A stretch of 64,000 nucleotides of DNA from RGIG4608 sp045606265 (GTDB taxonomy: Bacteria; Bacillota; Clostridia; Oscillospirales; CAG-272): the NCBI GenBank assembly GCA_045606265.1, contig JAZURO010000233.1, positions 1 to 64,000 on the forward strand, in the 5' to 3' direction. The notes under the pieces were generated by a model that worked only from the letters and a program-made list of their open reading frames with translations, did no database searches and was not told the origin of the DNA. Position 1 is the stretch's first letter. The number at the start of each line of letters is the position of its first letter. This document shows positions 60,030 to 64,000 of this stretch, in pieces. Both the position numbers and the translations under genes were made by a program.

Positions 60030-61073
60030 ATGAAAATTGATATATATTCAGGTTTTTTGGGAGCAGGAAAAACAACGCTTATCAAGAAAATGATAGCTGA
60101 GGGCTACAAAAATGAAAAGCTAATGCTTATAGAAAACGAATTTGGTCAAATTGGTATAGACGGAAGTTTTATGAAGGAATCCGGAATAAACGTAACTGAA
60201 ATGAATTCCGGTTGTATTTGTTGTAGCCTGGTTGGTGACTTTTCAAAGGCACTCAAAGAAGCAATATTAACTTATAATCCTGACCGAATCATTATTGAAC
60301 CTTCAGGTGTCGGAAAGCTTTCTGACGTCATTAAAGCCACCGAGAGCGTGCTTAATGAAAATGTAGTTCTTAACGGGCTCACCACCGTTGCAGACGTTAA
60401 TAAATGCAAAATGTATATGAAAAACTTCGGTGAATTTTTCAATAACCAAATTGAAGAAGCAAAATGCATCGTTCTTAGTCATACTTCAACAGCAAATGAG
60501 AAGAAAATAGAAGAATGTGTTGCACTTATAAGAGAGAAAAATGCTAACGCAACAATTATTACAACAGATTGGGACAAGCTTAGTGGCGAACAGATTTTGG
60601 CAGCTATCGAAAACAGCAATTCTTTGGAAAAAGCTATTGAGGAATTGAAACATCACCACGAGCATCACCATCATGAACACGATGAACACTGCGATTGCCA
60701 CGAGCATCACCATCACGAGCACGAACATCATCACGAACACGACGAACACTGCGATTGCCACGAGCATCATCATAATCACGAACATCATCACCACCACGCT
60801 GATGAAATATTTGATTCTTGGGGAATTGAAACAGCTAGAAAATATTCGGAAAATGATATCATCAATGCTCTCAATTCTTTTGATAACGAGGAATACGGAG
60901 TAATTCTGAGAGCAAAAGGTATTGTAGATTCAACCGACGGTGAGTGGATATATTTTGACTATATTCCCGGAAGCATAGACGTTCGTCGAGGCACAGCTGA
61001 TGTAATTGGTAAGCTCTGTGTTATTGGTTCACAAATCAATCACGAAAAAATCAAAGAACTTTTTAACGTATAG
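60030..61073 (+). CDS. COG0523 (CobW-like) GTPase with duplicated His/Cys-rich metal-binding insert
   Basis: 347 residues. P-loop SGFLGAGKTT (7-16), ENEFGQ (35-40), the family CxCC motif as GCICC (61-65) and EPSG (90-93). The G4 motif is not a clean NKxD (LSHTST, about 149-154). Residues 208-258 are a metal-binding stretch with over 25 His and Cys221, Cys223, Cys241, Cys243, built from a 20-residue repeat. A CobW C-terminal domain follows (about 260-347). Members hand zinc, cobalt or other metals to client proteins; which metal is not known here. First gene of a unit with a second GTPase 8 bp downstream. Confidence 0.9.
   Translation: MKIDIYSGFLGAGKTTLIKKMIAEGYKNEKLMLIENEFGQIGIDGSFMKESGINVTEMNSGCICCSLVGDFSKALKEAILTYNPDRIIIEPSGVGKLSDVIKATESVLNENVVLNGLTTVADVNKCKMYMKNFGEFFNNQIEEAKCIVLSHTSTANEKKIEECVALIREKNANATIITTDWDKLSGEQILAAIENSNSLEKAIEELKHHHEHHHHEHDEHCDCHEHHHHEHEHHHEHDEHCDCHEHHHNHEHHHHHADEIFDSWGIETARKYSENDIINALNSFDNEEYGVILRAKGIVDSTDGEWIYFDYIPGSIDVRRGTADVIGKLCVIGSQINHEKIKELFNV
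60661..60800 (+). repeat. 60-bp in-frame tandem duplication coding the His/Cys-rich insert
   Basis: Two copies with an exact 60-bp period (about 60665-60720 and 60725-60780) share the stretch GAACACTGCGATTGCCACGA. Each codes for EHDEHCDCHEHHH plus flanks. A partial third unit of His codons follows. Confidence 0.85.
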
Positions 61074-61081
61074 GAGATAAA

Positions 61082-62029
61082 ATGAGAAACCAAATTCCCG
61101 TATATTTGTTTATTGGATTTCTTGAGGGCGGCAAAACGCATATGATTCAAGAATCTATGGAGGATGAGAGATTTAACTCCGGTGAAAAAACAATGATCAT
61201 ATCCTGCGAAGAAGGAATTGACGAATACGATATATCTCGCTTTTGGGGAAAAAACGTATATATAGAAAACATAGAAAACGAAGAAGATATTTCCCTTCAA
61301 AAATTAGAGAATATTGCGAATAAGCATATTATCGACCGCATTATCATTGAATATAACGGTATGTGGCAGCTTGAAACCCTGTTTATGAATATGCCTGAAA
61401 ACTGGGACGTATATCAATGCGTAATGGCAGCTGAATGTTCAACCTTTGAGTTGTTCAATGCTAATATGCGCTCACTGATGTTTGATAAGCTTTCTGCCTG
61501 TGAAATGCTTGTATTGAACAGGGCAACAGCTGATGCAGACAGAGAGAGTATTCATAAAATAGTAAGAGGCGTTAATCCCCGTGCTGAAATTGTATATGAT
61601 TTTCCCGATGGTAGAATCGAATATGACGATATAGAAGATGAGCTTCCGTTTGATATCGATGCACCAATTATCGAAATTGATGACAAAGACTATGCAATTT
61701 GGTACCGTGATATGGGCGAAGATCTTGAAAAATACAACGGTAAGATTGTTAAATTCAAAGGTCTTGTTGCCAGAGATCCACAGATGGGCAAAAAAACCAT
61801 TATTATCGGCAGACACGTGATGACCTGCTGTGCTGATGATATTACTTTTGGCGGTCTAATATGTAACTTCAAAAAGGATACGTCACTTAATACCGGAGAC
61901 TGGATAATACTGACTGCCAAAATCAAGATAGAGAATCATCCCCTTTATCAAAGGAGAGGTCCTGTTCTCTATGAAGAATCCACGGGATTTGCAATCAAAC
62001 CCAATCCCGAGCTTGCAACGTTTTATTAA
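61082..62029 (+). CDS. Second CobW-like GTPase fused to a YcgQ/TIGR03943-like domain
   Basis: 315 residues. N-terminal P-loop IGFLEGGKTHM (11-21), but no CxCC motif, and the G4 region reads NRATAD. So the GTPase half is diverged. The C-terminal part (about 205-315: YNGKIVKFKGLVARDP, GRHVMTCCADDITFGGLICN) resembles the C-terminal domain of YcgQ-type proteins, which usually pair with the YcgR permease (COG0701). No permease gene is in view. The double Cys in MTCCADD could hold metal. Likely acts with the first GTPase in metal handling; inference. Confidence 0.75.
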   Translation: MRNQIPVYLFIGFLEGGKTHMIQESMEDERFNSGEKTMIISCEEGIDEYDISRFWGKNVYIENIENEEDISLQKLENIANKHIIDRIIIEYNGMWQLETLFMNMPENWDVYQCVMAAECSTFELFNANMRSLMFDKLSACEMLVLNRATADADRESIHKIVRGVNPRAEIVYDFPDGRIEYDDIEDELPFDIDAPIIEIDDKDYAIWYRDMGEDLEKYNGKIVKFKGLVARDPQMGKKTIIIGRHVMTCCADDITFGGLICNFKKDTSLNTGDWIILTAKIKIENHPLYQRRGPVLYEESTGFAIKPNPELATFY

Positions 62030-62041
62030 TAAGGAGACGCT

Positions 62042-62737
62042 ATGCGCAACGTTTTAGAAAAGCTCAAACTAGCATTTACAAAAAATAAAAAGCCGATATT
62101 TAAGTTATTAGTCTTTATCGGCTATGTTGTTGCGCTCATTTTTTTCTTTGTTTTTTTTGTAAATATCAATGTCGTATGTAACGTCGAAAACAACATCTAC
62201 TCAGTTGATGAAATCGAATCATTGACTTCCGATTACGATTGCATCCTTATTTTGGGAGCAGGCGTTAAATCAGACGGTAACCCCAGTCCAATGCTTCGCG
62301 ACAGATTGATAACAGGTTATGAAGCCTATAATCATTTTAACTCAATACCATTATTCTTAACCGGCGACAGTGAAGATTCTGATTATTGCGAAACTGTAAC
62401 GATGAAAAAAGTATTGCTTGAAAAAGGCGTCAGCGAAGAAAGTATCATCTGCGACGGATACGGTCTATCCACATATGAGAGTATTTGGAGAGCTAAAAAT
62501 GTTTACGGTTATGATAAAATATTAATTGTAAGTCAAGAATACCATTTGTACAGGGCCATCTATATAGCAAATAAAATGGGACTTGAAGCAGATGGACTTG
62601 ATGCTTCTCTTACTACATACGGAAAACAGCCCTATTACACATTCAGAGAATACCTTGCACGAATTAAAGACGTTTTATACTCAGAACTGATGCCTGAACC
62701 GAAATATATTGCAAGATGGGAGGAAAGATATGAATAA
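62042..62737 (+). CDS. YdcF/SanA-family (DUF218) membrane protein
   Basis: 231 residues. N-terminal membrane helix (about 20-42), then a DUF218 domain with DCILILGAGVKSDGNPSPML, RDRLITGYEAYN, LTGDSEDSDYCETVTMK and ESIWRAKNVYGYDKILIVSQ. Members such as SanA and ElyC affect the cell envelope, but the biochemical activity is unclear. The domain should lie outside the membrane. Probably co-transcribed with the CobW pair; its end overlaps uvrB by 8 bp. Confidence 0.88.
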   Translation: MRNVLEKLKLAFTKNKKPIFKLLVFIGYVVALIFFFVFFVNINVVCNVENNIYSVDEIESLTSDYDCILILGAGVKSDGNPSPMLRDRLITGYEAYNHFNSIPLFLTGDSEDSDYCETVTMKKVLLEKGVSEESIICDGYGLSTYESIWRAKNVYGYDKILIVSQEYHLYRAIYIANKMGLEADGLDASLTTYGKQPYYTFREYLARIKDVLYSELMPEPKYIARWEERYE

Positions 62738-64000
62738 ATTCAAGCTTGTTTCTTCATATCAACCCACGGGTGATCAGCCGCAGGCAATAGATGAACTTAC
62801 AAAGGGCGTGTTGCGTGGCGACAGAATGCAAACGCTTCTCGGAGTGACTGGATCGGGAAAAACGTTCACTATGGCTAACGTAATAGCAAATGTTAACCGA
62901 CCAACACTTGTTTTGGCTCATAATAAAACCCTTGCTGCACAGCTTTGTTCTGAATTCCGTGAATTTTTCCCTGAGAATGCTGTCGAATATTTTGTTTCGT
63001 ACTATGATTATTATCAACCTGAGGCATATATACCGGGTAAAGACGTCTATATAGAAAAAGATGCACTTGTTAATGATGAAATTGATATGCTCAGACACAG
63101 CGCAACTTCGTCATTGTTTGAGCGCCGTGACGTCATTATAGTCGCATCTGTATCTTGCATATATTCACTCGGTGATCCCGAGGAATATAAAAATCTTGTT
63201 ATAGATCTCCGTCCAGGTATGGAGATGTCAAGAGATCAGCTTATAAGAAGGCTAATTTCAATCAGCTATGACCGAAACGATATAAATTTTGTTAGAGACA
63301 ATTTCCGTGTTCGCGGTGATACGGTTGAAATTTTACCTGCATCAAGTCACGATAAAGCAATTCGTGTTGAATTCTTTGGTGATGAAATTGACAGAATATC
63401 TGAAATCAATATAGTTACGGGCGAGGTATTGAGAATAATGTCATACGTTCCGATATTTCCCGCAACTCATTATGCAGTTTCTGATGATAAAAGAGAAGCT
63501 GCCATAAATGAAATTATGCAGGAAATGAATGAGCGTGTTGAGTTTTTCCAAAGTCAGAATAAATATCTCGAAGCACAAAGAATAAGTGAACGTGTAAAGT
63601 ACGATATGGAAATGCTCCGTGAAGTCGGATTTTGTTCAGGAGTAGAGAACTATTCAAGAGTGCTTTCGGGAAGACCCGTTGGAAGTACACCTTATACGTT
63701 GCTCGATTATATGCCGGAAGATTTCTTGCTTTTAGTTGACGAATCTCACGTTTCATTGCCTCAGGTCAGAGGTATGAGTGGCGGAGATACAGCAAGAAAG
63801 AAAAATCTGATTGATTTCGGATTCCGTTTGCCATCGGCATATGATAACCGTCCTCTGCGGTTTGAGGAATTTGAAGATAAGATTCATCAAGCCATTTTTG
63901 TAAGTGCAACACCTGCTGAATACGAAAAAGAGCATTCCACTCAGATCGTTGAGCAGATCATTCGCCCTACGGGACTTGTTGATCCCGAGATCATCGTGCG
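62730..64000 (+). CDS. uvrB: Excinuclease ABC subunit UvrB (C-terminus cut by window edge)
   Basis: About 423 of ~660 residues are present. RBS GGGAGG lies 7 bases before the ATG at 62730. Walker A GVTGSGKT (about 37-44), the beta-hairpin SYYDYYQPEAYIPG that probes for damage, the YsxSCIYSLG segment (VASVSCIYSLGDPEEY), and DEXH-type LLLVDESHVSLPQVRGM. The frame is still open at the right edge. UvrB loads on damaged DNA and recruits UvrC in nucleotide excision repair. A uvrA gene is probably beyond the edge. Confidence 0.97.
   Translation, partial: MNKFKLVSSYQPTGDQPQAIDELTKGVLRGDRMQTLLGVTGSGKTFTMANVIANVNRPTLVLAHNKTLAAQLCSEFREFFPENAVEYFVSYYDYYQPEAYIPGKDVYIEKDALVNDEIDMLRHSATSSLFERRDVIIVASVSCIYSLGDPEEYKNLVIDLRPGMEMSRDQLIRRLISISYDRNDINFVRDNFRVRGDTVEILPASSHDKAIRVEFFGDEIDRISEINIVTGEVLRIMSYVPIFPATHYAVSDDKREAAINEIMQEMNERVEFFQSQNKYLEAQRISERVKYDMEMLREVGFCSGVENYSRVLSGRPVGSTPYTLLDYMPEDFLLLVDESHVSLPQVRGMSGGDTARKKNLIDFGFRLPSAYDNRPLRFEEFEDKIHQAIFVSATPAEYEKEHSTQIVEQIIRPTGLVDPEIIV

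Noticed and set aside
1..64000. Mobile elements, prophage, tRNA or rRNA genes
   Set aside because: No transposase, integrase, att-like repeats or RNA gene signatures were found by reading both strands.

Overview
The window is a gene-dense chromosomal stretch of a low-GC, spore-forming Firmicute. The forespore sigma factor SigG, the tig-clpP-clpX order, miaB-ylbF-mutS-mutL, trmK-nif3 and lepB-rbgA-rnhB-yraN all point to class Clostridia. Codon use and the many Oscillospiraceae/Christensenellales-like proteins suggest an anaerobic gut or rumen lineage, but the genus is inference. I see no rRNA, tRNA, CRISPR array, transposase or prophage gene. The window cuts the first gene (a lipoprotein, minus strand) and the last gene (uvrB, plus strand).

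Layout. 1-9328 (minus) looks like one operon: an RDD membrane protein, an ABC ATPase, two CUT1-type sugar permeases, a solute-binding lipoprotein, a thermonuclease/OB-fold lipoprotein and a large OB-repeat lipoprotein. 9635-10951 is a CNNM/CorC-type ion transporter. It is preceded by a strong promoter and a ~200-nt structured leader with two mutually exclusive pairings, the best candidate here for an undescribed regulatory RNA. 11315-15445 (plus) holds a cysteine desulfidase-like enzyme and an M16C metallopeptidase. An esterase (minus) and small redox/hypothetical genes follow.

17153-21623 (plus) is an operon of trmK, a Nif3-like protein, a degenerate PPP-type phosphatase, rlmD and a membrane-inserted M28 peptidase. 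21775-24485 holds an E2-like protein without its catalytic His, sigG and a Cys-rich protein. 24523-27844 (minus) is tig-clpP-clpX. 27936-33877 (minus) holds a phosphoesterase, then lepB-rbgA-rnhB-yraN-dipeptidase-thrC, with a small DUF1540 gene between them.

34114-43626 (plus): NfeD/SPFH membrane-microdomain pair, rsmE, a CdaR-type regulator, an S41 protease, greA-lysS, and dxs with a DtxR-like regulator that carries iron-type ligands. 43657-47874 (minus): a leucine-rich-repeat protein, an acyl-ACP thioesterase, a solitary MazF and topoisomerase III. 48166-59054 (plus): miaB-ylbF-mutS-mutL-tgt, then glyS and an acyl-CoA synthetase. 59099-59882 (minus): an ASCH protein and RNase HI. 60030-64000 (plus): two tandem COG0523 (CobW-like) GTPases, one with a duplicated His/Cys-rich metal-binding insert and one fused to a YcgQ-like domain, then a YdcF protein and uvrB.

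Most genes are housekeeping: translation, RNA modification, proteolysis and DNA repair. The less ordinary material is the lipoprotein/ABC operon, the CNNM leader RNA, the pseudoenzymes at 18618 and 21775, and the metal-linked CobW pair.
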